A DNA stretch of 13,965 nucleotides from NCBI GenBank assembly GCA_013349485.1, contig DUZM01000055.1:1-13965 (forward strand), written 5' to 3'. Below are positions 1 to 7,540 of this stretch, one piece after another. This DNA comes from Candidatus Hydrogenedentota bacterium. Its GTDB lineage: Bacteria; Hydrogenedentota; Hydrogenedentia; Hydrogenedentales; SLHB01. The notes beneath the pieces are model-generated. The model did not search any database. It worked only from the letters and a program-made list of their open reading frames with translations, and was not told the origin of the DNA. Numbering within the stretch: position 1 is the stretch's first letter; every line of letters begins with the position of its first letter. The translations under genes and the position numbers were made by a program.

Positions 1-1669
1 CAGGATCCACCTCACCAGCGCGATACGCGCCACCGGCCACCTCAATTTGCATGCCCGGCGCAGGGCTTCCGTTTGGTCGTGTGACGTGCCCGGAAATGCC
101 GCCGCCCGCGGCCAGCACAAATCGGGCGTCGTTCGTCCCAGTCGGAACCTTGGCAAAAAAACCGGGGGCATATCCTTCCTTTAGAACCGTGAAATCACAG
201 AGCCCTTCTCCATCCACGGCGATCTCGAAGCCGCCGTCCTCCTCACTGATGGCCAGCGCAAAACCTGCCAGCGAAGTATTGCTCCCCCCTGAGGGGTTGG
301 CCTCACTATACCCGAAGTGCCGCAACCAGATGGATGCGCCACCGATCGGCGTTCCTTCCGCCGCAACGACTTGGCCTGCAACGTAATGTGCCGCTTCCGC
401 AAGGGCAAAGCTCAGATCAATAATCTGCGCACCGGGGTACAGTCCGATAGCGGCCCGCCATTGGGCCGAGTAGCCCTTGGCCGATACGTAGATGTTCCCT
501 TGCCCGAAGCTCTGGATTCCCGATAGCTCGTAGTGCCCCTTAGAATTTGTTTTCGCATCGTAGCTTTGGAGGACTTCCAACCCGAGGGTGTCGCCCGTTA
601 CGTCGAGATGAACGGATGCGCCTTGAAGCGGGTAGGCCTCGGCGTCCATCACATAACCGGATATGGACGCCGGTTCTTGCGTCACAGACTGCTCGGCGTC
701 CGCGGCCTCCTCGGTCTCAGGCATCAGCGCCGCCTCATCGCCAGCGGACGCAAGGGCGGGCGTGGCAGTCTGGCTGTCCGGCGTTTGGGTCGTTGCGTCG
801 GCCTGTGCCGTGCCATCAGCCGGTTCTGACTCGGGCGCGTGTGCCTTCTGGGTTGGCGGGCCAGGTTGTCCTTCATCATGCGCTTTCGTCAGTGTGTCGG
901 ATAGCGAGAACGCCAGCATCAACAGAATGACGAGGGCGATCAATCCAGCGACTACTTTCTTTGTCATAAGTGCGATTCCTCCTCCCAAGGCGGCTTTTGC
1001 GGCCAATCCCGCGGTTGCCGTTCCGGCGTGTACGAGGCCTGCCACGGCAAGTTTGCCGAGCGCGGCAGTAACTGCGGGCGGCGCGGCCTCGATTAGGTGT
1101 ATCCCCATCATGCTCGCGATAGCGCTGCACCCGACGGGCAATCCGCGCTTCTTGAGGTGCTTCCGAATGGTTTCGATGCCTTTTCCGATGCGGTATGAGA
1201 CGGTGCGTCGGGGCACGCCGAGCGCTTGAGCGATGGCCTCGTGGGTCAGGTCCTCGAGAAAGTGGCCGATCAGGGGGCGCCGGAGCTTCTCGGGCAACGC
1301 CTCGATAGCCTCGTCGATGAGGGGTTCAACCTCGTGCCATGCTATCTCGGTTGCGGCAGGACGAGCGGCCGCGTAGGCGTTCTCCCTTTTGCGGCGGCTC
1401 TGCTCGGAACGGAGATGGTCAAGGGAGCGGTTTGTGGCGACGCGATGGAGCCATCCCGGGAGATGCGCGCCGGGCCGCGCGTCGGCCTGTGCAAGCCGGA
1501 GAAAACACTCCTGGGTCACGTCCTCGGCCTCGGCGGGGTCGCCGAGGACACGGCGGCACGTGGCGTACACCATGGCCGAGTGGCGGGAAACGATCTCCTT
1601 GAAGGCTTCCGCGTCGCGTCGCGCCACCCACCGTGCGACCAGCGCGTTGTCTGATACGTGCGCTTCCAT
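1..1669 (-). CDS. ECF sigma factor fused to a transmembrane segment and carboxypeptidase-regulatory-like repeats (3' end cut by window)
   Basis: The 556 visible residues form one open frame from ATG at 1669 to the window edge. GGAG lies 8 bases upstream of the ATG. Residues 20-90 are sigma-70 region 2 (GDPAEAEDVTQECFLRL) and 122-175 are region 4 with a helix-turn-helix (LTHEAIAQALGVPRRTVSYR), so it should direct RNA polymerase to its own promoter class. A basic and Ala-rich linker leads to one hydrophobic helix at about 238-256. A Pro/Thr/Glu-rich spacer (265-332) follows, then three beta-sandwich units of the carboxypeptidase-regulatory type, starting at about 335 (ISGYVMDAEAYPLQGASVHL), 429 and 525. 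The C-terminal half should lie outside the cytoplasm. ECF sigmas with C-terminal membrane extensions are known in Planctomycetota. I infer that the sensor part controls the sigma in cis. No anti-sigma gene is adjacent. Confidence 0.9.
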   Translation of the reverse strand, partial: MEAHVSDNALVARWVARRDAEAFKEIVSRHSAMVYATCRRVLGDPAEAEDVTQECFLRLAQADARPGAHLPGWLHRVATNRSLDHLRSEQSRRKRENAYAAARPAATEIAWHEVEPLIDEAIEALPEKLRRPLIGHFLEDLTHEAIAQALGVPRRTVSYRIGKGIETIRKHLKKRGLPVGCSAIASMMGIHLIEAAPPAVTAALGKLAVAGLVHAGTATAGLAAKAALGGGIALMTKKVVAGLIALVILLMLAFSLSDTLTKAHDEGQPGPPTQKAHAPESEPADGTAQADATTQTPDSQTATPALASAGDEAALMPETEEAADAEQSVTQEPASISGYVMDAEAYPLQGASVHLDVTGDTLGLEVLQSYDAKTNSKGHYELSGIQSFGQGNIYVSAKGYSAQWRAAIGLYPGAQIIDLSFALAEAAHYVAGQVVAAEGTPIGGASIWLRHFGYSEANPSGGSNTSLAGFALAISEEDGGFEIAVDGEGLCDFTVLKEGYAPGFFAKVPTGTNDARFVLAAGGGISGHVTRPNGSPAPGMQIEVAGGAYRAGEVDP

Positions 1670-1810
1670 CAGCAGGACTCCGCAAAGGCATTATCTTGCG
1701 CCCAACGGTGAGGGTAGCTTGCGGGGAAGTCGCGCCAGCGATCTTCACCGTCAAGTTCACCCTTGGGTTCGGCCACTTTCACTAGGCCGACGCAAGTGCC
1801 TCGAAATCTC

Positions 1811-2617
1811 TCAGTTCAATTCGTTCACCCAGTTCGCGAATGTGTGAAACATCCCTGGGGCCACGACATTCTTTACGCACAGCATTATAAACCCCATCAG
1901 GAGGCTAACTGGAATGAGAGCACAGGAGGCAATGAACGAGTCTCCCAAGCTCTGCCCCTCTATCAGGAACCTGTGGGGCAGATGGACAAGGGCCATCGTA
2001 ACAGAAGCCAAGACCCAGCCTTGCCACTTCCCGAGCCAGGCAATGAACCTGTTTTGCAGGTATCCACGAAAAAGAAACTCTTCGCCGAACCCTACACAGG
2101 CATAGAACACAAGCGCGATGCCATGATGCAGCTCAATGCCCCCTAGCTCGGCAAGCAGGCCGCCTGGCTGGAAGTAGAAAGTCAATACTGCCAGAGCAGC
2201 TCCAATCAGAAGAGACGCCCAAAGATTCACCCTCGTGATGCCGGCGCTCCTGAGGGGTTCACGAGCTTTGAATATGAAGATCCCCGCAGGCAAGAAATAG
2301 ACGACCAAAACGACAAGCTGAGGGATGAGATCGCTGAGTCGTTCGAATCTCGGCCCTGAGCCGGGTGTTGGGCCGTGCCGCAGTCGCTGTCTTAGCATCA
2401 GCAAACCAATGAAGAGCATGCTACAGGCCACTGCGGCCAAGGCTTCAAGCGAACTCTTCCTGGGTCTGGCAATGCCGGAATCAAGGGATCTGCACCGCAG
2501 CAGCCGTGACACACCCCACACAGCGCCCCCAATGATTGAGAACACGATAATCTGGGTCATGAACTGCTTCAATTCACTTCTCCAGTCATCACAATCGGCC
2601 GAACATCCTACTATCAT
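1811..2617 (-). CDS. CPBP family intramembrane metalloprotease (CAAX protease / bacteriocin-immunity-like)
   Basis: This 268-residue membrane protein has about seven hydrophobic stretches. It carries the conserved CPBP motifs: EEFLFRGYLQ at 179-188 (EExxxR), ALVHLPH at 209-215 (H212) and FHTFANW at 257-263 (H258, N262). These residues bind the metal and catalyse cleavage in the Rce1/Abi family. Members cleave peptide bonds within the membrane; bacterial substrates are mostly unknown, and some members give immunity to bacteriocins. The start is uncertain. ATG at 2617 gives a hydrophilic 19-residue lead with no clear ribosome site. ATG at 2560 (residue 20) would begin directly at the first membrane helix, also with only a weak upstream site. 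The gene lies 141 bases upstream of the sigma fusion on the same strand, so co-transcription is possible but unproven. Confidence 0.88.
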   Translation of the reverse strand: MIVGCSADCDDWRSELKQFMTQIIVFSIIGGAVWGVSRLLRCRSLDSGIARPRKSSLEALAAVACSMLFIGLLMLRQRLRHGPTPGSGPRFERLSDLIPQLVVLVVYFLPAGIFIFKAREPLRSAGITRVNLWASLLIGAALAVLTFYFQPGGLLAELGGIELHHGIALVFYACVGFGEEFLFRGYLQNRFIAWLGKWQGWVLASVTMALVHLPHRFLIEGQSLGDSFIASCALIPVSLLMGFIMLCVKNVVAPGMFHTFANWVNELN

Positions 2618-2656
2618 AACGCTGTCGCGGCCGATTTCGGCAATAGACGTTCTGCA

Positions 2657-2680
2657 GCGCCTAAATCCGCGCGTAGGCGC
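2657..2680. repeat. Perfect 7-base hairpin
   Basis: GCGCCTA (2657-2663) is perfectly complementary to TAGGCGC (2674-2680), with a 10-base loop. There is no T-tract after it on either strand, so it is not a standard intrinsic terminator. It sits 40 bases upstream of the CPBP protease start. Confidence 0.5.
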
Positions 2681-2707
2681 CTGGTTGGGGTCAAGAGAGC
2701 CTTGGTC

Positions 2708-2787
2708 GCCAAGAAGAAGGGAGAGTCCCGTCTCGCTACGCGTTCATATGAACGCGCGCTCGCTTGGTACAGTCCCCATTTCTTGGC
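2708..2787. repeat. 80-base imperfect palindrome with an 18-base perfect core
   Basis: The centre is an 18-base perfect palindrome, CGCGTTCATATGAACGCG (2739-2756). The two 40-base arms (2708-2747 and 2748-2787) match at 25 of 40 positions without gaps. Both tips read GCCAAGAA going inward, followed by a GGGA-type block. The right arm contains GGTACAGTCCCC, a motif type I associate with REP-like elements moved by Y1 (IS200-like) transposases. That link is from memory of similar intergenic elements and is not proven here. Confidence 0.6.
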
Positions 2788-2922
2788 TTGGCGCTTGGCG
2801 GCATTGATGGGTGCTCTTGGTTGGTTCCGGCTTGGCTGGTGCAAGGGAGTAGGAGTAAGAGCAGGCGGGCGCGGAGCCAGGTTGCTGCGAGGAAACTGCG
2901 GGAAACGTGGCCTCGACTACGG

Positions 2923-4176
2923 TTAGACGAGGCGGTGGATGACCGCGCCGGAAGGCAGCTTCGGGAAGAAGTACGTCGATTTCGGGGGCATGGGCTCGCA
3001 GGCCTCGGCACACGCCCTCACTTGGTCGGCTCGGACAGCCCTAAGAAGAAAGGCCAACCCCTTTTCGCCGGACGCCACCGCGCCGAGCGCCTGCTCTGCA
3101 TCGCGGATGTACGTGAATTGCGTGGACTCAGGCAAACCCAGGATTCGCTCGATAATGCCGCGATGGAGTACGGCTACGTCGAGGTCGCGCCATGCCGCGC
3201 CGCGGCAGTTGCCCAAGAGGTCCGTCCGGTCAATATCTCGCAGGGTTATGAGGTGGTTTCCGGCCCCGTCGATGGCGACGCCGAACGCGCATCCGGGCGC
3301 GGTTTCGACCTGTTTGGGCAAGTCGTTTCCGGCAGCGCGGACGTCAAACCACGGATCGAGGGCGCCTAGGAATCGTTTTCCATCGAAGCCGTCTGGCATA
3401 TCGAGCAGCCGGTGCGGCGGGCAGATCACCAGCCCCGGGTCCTCGAACGCCACAAATCCCATGAGCACGAAGTCATAAGGACGCAGCGCGCCCGGCCGTT
3501 CCGCCGCCCGCATTCTATCGCGGTGATATCGGGCCGTCTCGAACCTGTGGTGGCCGTCGGCGATGTAGAGCCTTTTATCCAAGAAGAATTCGGGCACACA
3601 AGGGACTTCGGGGACACGCCACATGCGTTGGGTCGTACCGTCGATGGTGCTGGCCTGGACGTCCGGTTCGCGCTCGTAGTGCGGCGCGAGCCGATCGCTT
3701 AGCTGGCCGTCCGGATCGGCGTACAATACGAAGATGGCGCCGAGGTTTGCCTGGGTGGCTTCTGTGAGTTTGAGGCGATCTTCGACGGGGCCGTCGAACG
3801 TGCGTTCGTGACCCAAGACCACACTCTCGTCGTCCTCGGGCAGTTTCGTGACCGCGAAGAAACCGCGGCGCGTGTGTCGGCGTCCCTCGGGACTTGTGAA
3901 CGCCTGTTCGAGCAAATACAGCGACTCTTGGGCATCTTGTTCGAGCACGCCCGCCTTGACCCACGCGTTCAAATCGGCCGCGGCCGCTTGATATTTGTCC
4001 AGGCCGTCCTTTTCGACAGGGAGCAGAAGCCGGGCCATGTTACAGGGGCTGCGGGCAATGAGTTCCTGACGTTCGGCAGGCGTGATGACGTCATACGGCG
4101 GCGTCAGCACGGCATCCAGCGCACCGACTTTTTCCGCGACAAAGCGAAAACCTCGAAATCCTCTCACCGAAGCCAT
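2923..4176 (-). CDS. DUF1015 family protein
   Basis: The 417-residue length is typical of DUF1015 (PF06245). Family hallmarks are visible: an N-terminal LTPPYDVI at 24-31, HERTFDGPVEDRLKL at 123-137 and the signature IADGHHRFETA at 205-215, which usually reads DGHHRYETA. The protein is predicted to be soluble, with no signal peptide or membrane helix. The family is widespread in bacteria and has been called an uncharacterised or HTH-like conserved protein; no reaction is firmly assigned, though the conserved GHHR suggests a catalytic or phosphate-binding site. The start at 4176 follows GAGGAA about 12 bases upstream, a rather long spacing, and gives the expected N-terminus. It lies 190 bases from the PP2C gene on the same strand. 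Confidence 0.92.
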   Translation of the reverse strand: MASVRGFRGFRFVAEKVGALDAVLTPPYDVITPAERQELIARSPCNMARLLLPVEKDGLDKYQAAAADLNAWVKAGVLEQDAQESLYLLEQAFTSPEGRRHTRRGFFAVTKLPEDDESVVLGHERTFDGPVEDRLKLTEATQANLGAIFVLYADPDGQLSDRLAPHYEREPDVQASTIDGTTQRMWRVPEVPCVPEFFLDKRLYIADGHHRFETARYHRDRMRAAERPGALRPYDFVLMGFVAFEDPGLVICPPHRLLDMPDGFDGKRFLGALDPWFDVRAAGNDLPKQVETAPGCAFGVAIDGAGNHLITLRDIDRTDLLGNCRGAAWRDLDVAVLHRGIIERILGLPESTQFTYIRDAEQALGAVASGEKGLAFLLRAVRADQVRACAEACEPMPPKSTYFFPKLPSGAVIHRLV

Positions 4177-4366
4177 TCTGGCAACAATTTCCTCACGTGT
4201 TGTACCGCACCTAGAATGCCCTAACCTAGACCGGCAGCGGCGGGGCGCGCAGCGCGCAGATCCTCATGCCGTTCTTGCGACTCGGCGTCCCCCACGGCAG
4301 AGTTTGCCCTCCCTGTCCTGCCCCGAATCACAGCAGCCTCCCACAATGAAATCTCTGGCCGGTTTC

Positions 4367-5341
4367 TTACGGGATGAGTTTCTTCAGCGAGCCGAGGATT
4401 CCCGGCCGGCCGATGCGGACAATTTCGGCGCCGTCGTCAACATACCCTCTGGCCGGCTGGTCAACCACGCGCACCAATACGACGGTGATGTTGTCCGAGC
4501 CGCCGCTCTCGAGTGCGCGCCCCACGAGCACCCGGCCCGCTCCTTGAAGGTTGCCGTTGGTGAGGGATTCCTGCATTTCTTCATCGGTTACCATGTTCGA
4601 CAGCCCGTCGGAACACATCAGAATCGTGTCGCCTTGCTTCATCTTCAGCGCAAACAGATCGGTCTCGATGGTCTCTTTGATGCCGACGGCCCGGGTAATA
4701 AGATTTCTCAGCGAATGGTTGCGGGCTTCTTCCTCGGTGAGGTATCCCTCGCGGATTTGCTCGGCGACCAGCGAGTGGTCTTGCGTAATCTGTTGAAACA
4801 AGGAATCGTTGCGGGCCACATACACGCGGCTGTCGCCGACCTGCGCAATATAGCCCCATTCATCCTTCACGACCAGCGCGGAAATCGTCGTGCCCATGCC
4901 GCGGTAGTCGGGGTTGTGTTCGGCCTCCTCGAACACCCGCTGATTGCATCGCTCGATGGCGCGCCGCAACCGGGCGGGTATGGCGCCAGCGCGGCCGCCG
5001 TAGTACTCGTCGATCAGGGTTTGGAGCGTAAGGCGGCTGGCGAACTCGCCCGCACTCGCCCCGCCCATGCCGTCGGCCACCGCAAACAGGATCCCGCGTT
5101 CCTCCGCCAACGATTCGTTGTCCGGAGCGCACAAGACGCAGGCGTCTTCGTTGTGCTCACGTTTTCTGCCCACGTCGGACAAGAAATACGCTTGGAGAAA
5201 CTGGCCGGTCCAGTGATATTCGTAGTTGCGCCCCTTATCCGGACCGACCCGTGTCAGCGGAATCGCTGCCATTAAGATTTTCCCGATTCTGCGACGGCGC
5301 CGCTCGACGTTAAAGACGAACCGGCGCGGGCGTGTACCCAT
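4367..5341 (-). CDS. PP2C-type (PPM) serine/threonine protein phosphatase
   Basis: All main PP2C motifs are present in order: DVGRKREHNEDA (56-67), FAVADGMGG (86-94), GMGTTISALV (148-157), VGDSRVYV (168-175), ITQDHSLV (185-192), ILMCSDGLSNMV (240-251) and GGSDNITVVLV (280-290). The metal-binding aspartates D66, D90, D245 and D283 are intact, so the enzyme should be an active Mn/Mg-dependent phosphatase that reverses Hanks-type kinase phosphorylation. No kinase gene is in the window. The length of 324 exceeds the usual 240-250 catalytic core because of about 50 N-terminal residues and a short C-terminal tail. ATG at 5272 (residue 24), after GGGAAAATCTTA, is an alternative start that removes an Arg-rich lead. 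No membrane segment is seen, so it is probably cytoplasmic. Confidence 0.94.
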   Translation of the reverse strand: MGTRPRRFVFNVERRRRRIGKILMAAIPLTRVGPDKGRNYEYHWTGQFLQAYFLSDVGRKREHNEDACVLCAPDNESLAEERGILFAVADGMGGASAGEFASRLTLQTLIDEYYGGRAGAIPARLRRAIERCNQRVFEEAEHNPDYRGMGTTISALVVKDEWGYIAQVGDSRVYVARNDSLFQQITQDHSLVAEQIREGYLTEEEARNHSLRNLITRAVGIKETIETDLFALKMKQGDTILMCSDGLSNMVTDEEMQESLTNGNLQGAGRVLVGRALESGGSDNITVVLVRVVDQPARGYVDDGAEIVRIGRPGILGSLKKLIP

Positions 5342-5636
5342 AAACTCGCTTCATTTTAGATGTCCGGCTCGACTATTGCAACCCTTGTGCGTGAGGATTG
5401 ATTCCCGCAGTAGTACTTAAGCGACGCAAACGCCACCATCAACGCCCCGGAAGGAGTCATTACCCGGGCCGACTCTCGAATCGCAGCCCCGTCGTCCGCG
5501 AAAGGGGGCGGTTGACAGGTTCCAGTCCAAGTGTCACCATAACGATCCGAGGGAGATCGTGACGCAGAACATTCTGCTGTAATACCGATGCGACGGACAG
5601 GGCGACTGAACCTTGGGCGGATGGTTGTCGTATTCT
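5342..5636. promoter_or_regulatory. Divergent intergenic region between the PP2C gene and the sigma operon
   Basis: These 295 bases separate the minus-strand phosphatase from the plus-strand sigma operon, so promoters for both should lie here. A perfect TTGACA at 5512-5517 could be a -35 box for the sigma operon. The nearest -10-like sequence (CATAAC, 5538-5543) is 20 bases away, which is too far for a good housekeeping promoter. I cannot define a promoter with confidence. An ECF-type autoregulated promoter is equally possible. Confidence 0.35.
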
Positions 5637-6236
5637 ATGAAGAGCGAACCGATTGGCGCCGAGCGAACCGATGAGGCGCTCATGGCGCTTGTGCAGGACG
5701 GCTATACGGACGCCTTCGAGACGCTTGTGAAACGCTACGAACGCCCGTTGTTCAATTACATGCGCCGGATGCTCGGCGATGCGGGCGAGGCCGAGGATCT
5801 GTTTCAGGAGGCGTTTTTGAGGGTGTACACGCATCGGGATCGATTCCGCACGACGGGCCGGTTTCGGCCTTGGGTCTACAAGATCGCAACGAATTTATGC
5901 CGGGATCGGTTGCGTAAACGCCGCCGCCGACCCGAGGTGTCGCTCGATTGGCCCTTGGGCGGCGAGGATGCCGCGCAGAGTCTGGCCGACCGTATCGCGT
6001 CGCCGGAAGCCAATCCGAGCGACCACGCTGCGGCCTCGGAAACCGCAGAACGGCTCGAGGCGGCCTTGGCGAAGCTTTCAGACAAACACCGCGCGGTGTT
6101 TCTCATGGCGCGGTACGAGGGCATGGCCTACGACGAGATCGCGCGGTCACTGCACATCCCCGTAGGCACGGTAAAATCGAGAATGAACAAAGCGGTTGGG
6201 TTTCTGATGAACGCGCTGCGGGAGACGAACGAATGA
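5637..6236 (+). CDS. ECF-family RNA polymerase sigma factor
   Basis: The 199-residue protein has sigma region 2 at about 25-95 (GDAGEAEDLFQEAFLRVY, then FRPWVYKIATNLCRDRLRK) and region 4 at about 138-195 (LSDKHRAVFLMARYEGMAYD, then VGTVKSRMNKA). A variable acidic linker (100-137) joins them. The length and two-domain layout are typical of ECF sigmas, which direct polymerase to stress or envelope regulons. I chose ATG at 5637 over the upstream TTG at 5613 because the protein then begins just before region 2; the ribosome site (GGATGG) is weak. The last codons overlap the next gene by ATGA (6233-6236), so the two are translationally coupled, as is usual for a sigma and its anti-sigma. Confidence 0.93.
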   Translation: MKSEPIGAERTDEALMALVQDGYTDAFETLVKRYERPLFNYMRRMLGDAGEAEDLFQEAFLRVYTHRDRFRTTGRFRPWVYKIATNLCRDRLRKRRRRPEVSLDWPLGGEDAAQSLADRIASPEANPSDHAAASETAERLEAALAKLSDKHRAVFLMARYEGMAYDEIARSLHIPVGTVKSRMNKAVGFLMNALRETNE

Positions 6237-7246
6237 CGAAGTTGACGCCCGATTCTCCCGAAGCGCGCGAAATGCTGCGCCGATATCTCTTGGACACGTT
6301 GTCGCCGGCCGCGCGCAACCGCGTAGACGAACGGCTGGCGGCAACGCCCGAATGGCGCAATGCACTTGAGATCGAGCGGAGAGCCCTCGAAGCGCTCGAT
6401 CAGCTTGACGAAGGCGCGCCCTCGAAAGACCTTGCCGCCGCCGTGATGGCGCGCGTCCGGGAGGAAGAAGCCGAACGGGCCGCGGGCGCGCCGCCGGTGC
6501 GTGCGCTGGTTCTGCGCATTGCAGTCTTTGCAGCCATAACCGTCATCATCGGCGCGCTGCTGGTTCCCATCATGTTCCATGCCCGCGAGGAAAAGCGGAT
6601 AGCCACGGCAGCGGGCAACCTCAAGCAACTCGGCGTTGTGTTCAGGATGTATGCGAACGAGAACAAAGAGTTCTTCCCGCCGCTCGCGCCGTATGAAGAC
6701 GTGTGGATGTTCGACGTGCAGGAGCTGTATCCGAAGTATTTGACTGATTTGACGATCCTGGTGAACCCCCGGCTGCCGAACGCAGAGGAACTGCGCCGCG
6801 AACTCGAGACCTTGGTGGCTGAGGAATCTATCGATTGGGAGCGCGTCACGCGCATAGCTGCCCAGAGCTACACCTACATGCCCTGGCCAGTCCAGAATGA
6901 CGAGGAGGCTGTAGCTGTCGCTGAGGCACGCCGAAAACTCGACCCGTCTGAGTATCGCGAGCCGAGGATTGAAGAAGGCGAGCACACGTTCCGGAGGATT
7001 CGAGAAGGCATCGAGCGGTTCTTCATCACGGATATCAACAACCCTGCTGCCACAAACATTGGACAGAGCACGATCCCGGTGCTGTTCGAGAACGTCCACG
7101 AGGTGCGCAAGCGCGAAAAGCGCAGGGATGCCGTAGTCCTTTACATGGACGGCCACGTCGAGCGCAAGCAATACGGCGACTCGCCTGAAGGTCAGTTTCC
7201 CCTTACCGAAGCCGTCGCCGACGCCTTCGCCCCGCAAAGGGATTAG
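6233..7246 (+). CDS. Membrane protein: anti-sigma-like N-terminus plus pseudopilin-like (DUF1559-type) periplasmic domain
   Basis: The 337 residues divide into three parts. Residues 1-85 form a helical cytoplasmic region (LRRYLLDTLSPAARNRVDER) resembling zinc-less anti-sigma domains. Residues 91-114 are a single membrane helix. Residues 120-337 are extracytoplasmic. The outer part starts like a type II pseudopilin body (ATAAGNLKQLGVVFRMYANE), as in DUF1559 proteins of Planctomycetota. Near the end it has VVLYMDGHVE (301-310), the 'DGHVE' box of H-X9-DG proteins. There is no prepilin peptidase site before the helix; the cytoplasmic side instead holds the anti-sigma-like part. The ATGA overlap with the ECF sigma supports a role in holding that sigma at the membrane. 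The signal sensed is unknown. Confidence 0.8.
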   Translation: MTKLTPDSPEAREMLRRYLLDTLSPAARNRVDERLAATPEWRNALEIERRALEALDQLDEGAPSKDLAAAVMARVREEEAERAAGAPPVRALVLRIAVFAAITVIIGALLVPIMFHAREEKRIATAAGNLKQLGVVFRMYANENKEFFPPLAPYEDVWMFDVQELYPKYLTDLTILVNPRLPNAEELRRELETLVAEESIDWERVTRIAAQSYTYMPWPVQNDEEAVAVAEARRKLDPSEYREPRIEEGEHTFRRIREGIERFFITDINNPAATNIGQSTIPVLFENVHEVRKREKRRDAVVLYMDGHVERKQYGDSPEGQFPLTEAVADAFAPQRD

Positions 7247-7369
7247 CTTGTCGCAGCATTCTTCGATGGGCCCATGTGCCGAATCATAAATCCCTTAGGC
7301 AAATGTGCGCGGCTTTCTTTGCGAGAATATGGAAACAAGTCCAAGAGGCTGATCATTGCGGGCCCCTGA

Positions 7370-7532
7370 CCCCGCCCGTGGCGGGGCGATTCGCATGAGA
7401 ACGCTGCGAGGTCTTACAGCGGGCTCGGTAGTCCGGAATCCCTGGAAGGGATGAAGGCGTAAAGCCCCGGGTGGAGCGAAGCGGAACCCGGGGGTAGGCG
7501 CGACCCGACACAATAGCCCGCCGGAGGCGGGC
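7370..7532. repeat. Cluster of GC-rich hairpin repeats
   Basis: Four hairpins lie in 163 bases. CCCCGCC-CGT-GGCGGGG spans 7370-7386. ATCCC/GGGAT spans 7438-7452. CCCCGGGT/ACCCGGGG spans 7465-7493, around a GGAGCGAAGCGGA loop. GCCCGCC-GGA-GGCGGGC spans 7516-7532. The phrase CCCCGGGTGGAGCGAAGCGG resembles a dispersed intergenic repeat I recall from Planctomycetota-like genomes, where it produces spurious predicted proteins. The cluster ends only about 10 bases before the recognisable integrase remnant, so it may mark an insertion or the breakpoint that removed the 5' part of that gene. Confidence 0.7.
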
Positions 7533-7540
7533 GACGGACA

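Larger units (their letters stand above)
2618..2922. other. Non-coding gap with inverted repeats
   Basis: No convincing gene is present in these 305 bases. Open frames here are short and low-complexity on both strands. The stretch holds a 7-base hairpin (2657-2680), a long imperfect palindrome (2708-2787), and many copies of CTTGG between 2760 and 2840. It separates the DUF1015 gene from the CPBP protease gene, both on the minus strand, so it must hold the promoter of the protease gene if that gene is transcribed alone. Confidence 0.6.

Noticed and set aside
663..1654. Open frames on the plus strand (663-1229 and 1226-1654)
   Set aside because: They are antisense to the sigma fusion, which shows sigma regions 2 and 4 and a membrane helix in one frame.
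2764..3369. A 201-codon open frame on the plus strand
   Set aside because: Most of it is antisense to the DUF1015 gene, and its start lies in the palindromic non-coding gap. No domain is visible.
4082..5275. A 397-codon open frame on the plus strand
   Set aside because: It is the antisense shadow of the PP2C phosphatase gene, which has every family motif on the minus strand.
5512..5543. TTGACA (5512-5517) with CATAAC (5538-5543) as a sigma-70 promoter
   Set aside because: The spacing of 20 bases is too long, and the closer hexamers are poor. It is kept only as a remark in the intergenic entry.
6128..7237. A 369-codon open frame on the minus strand
   Set aside because: It is antisense to the anti-sigma/pseudopilin-like gene, whose frame, coupling to the sigma gene and membrane helix are convincing.
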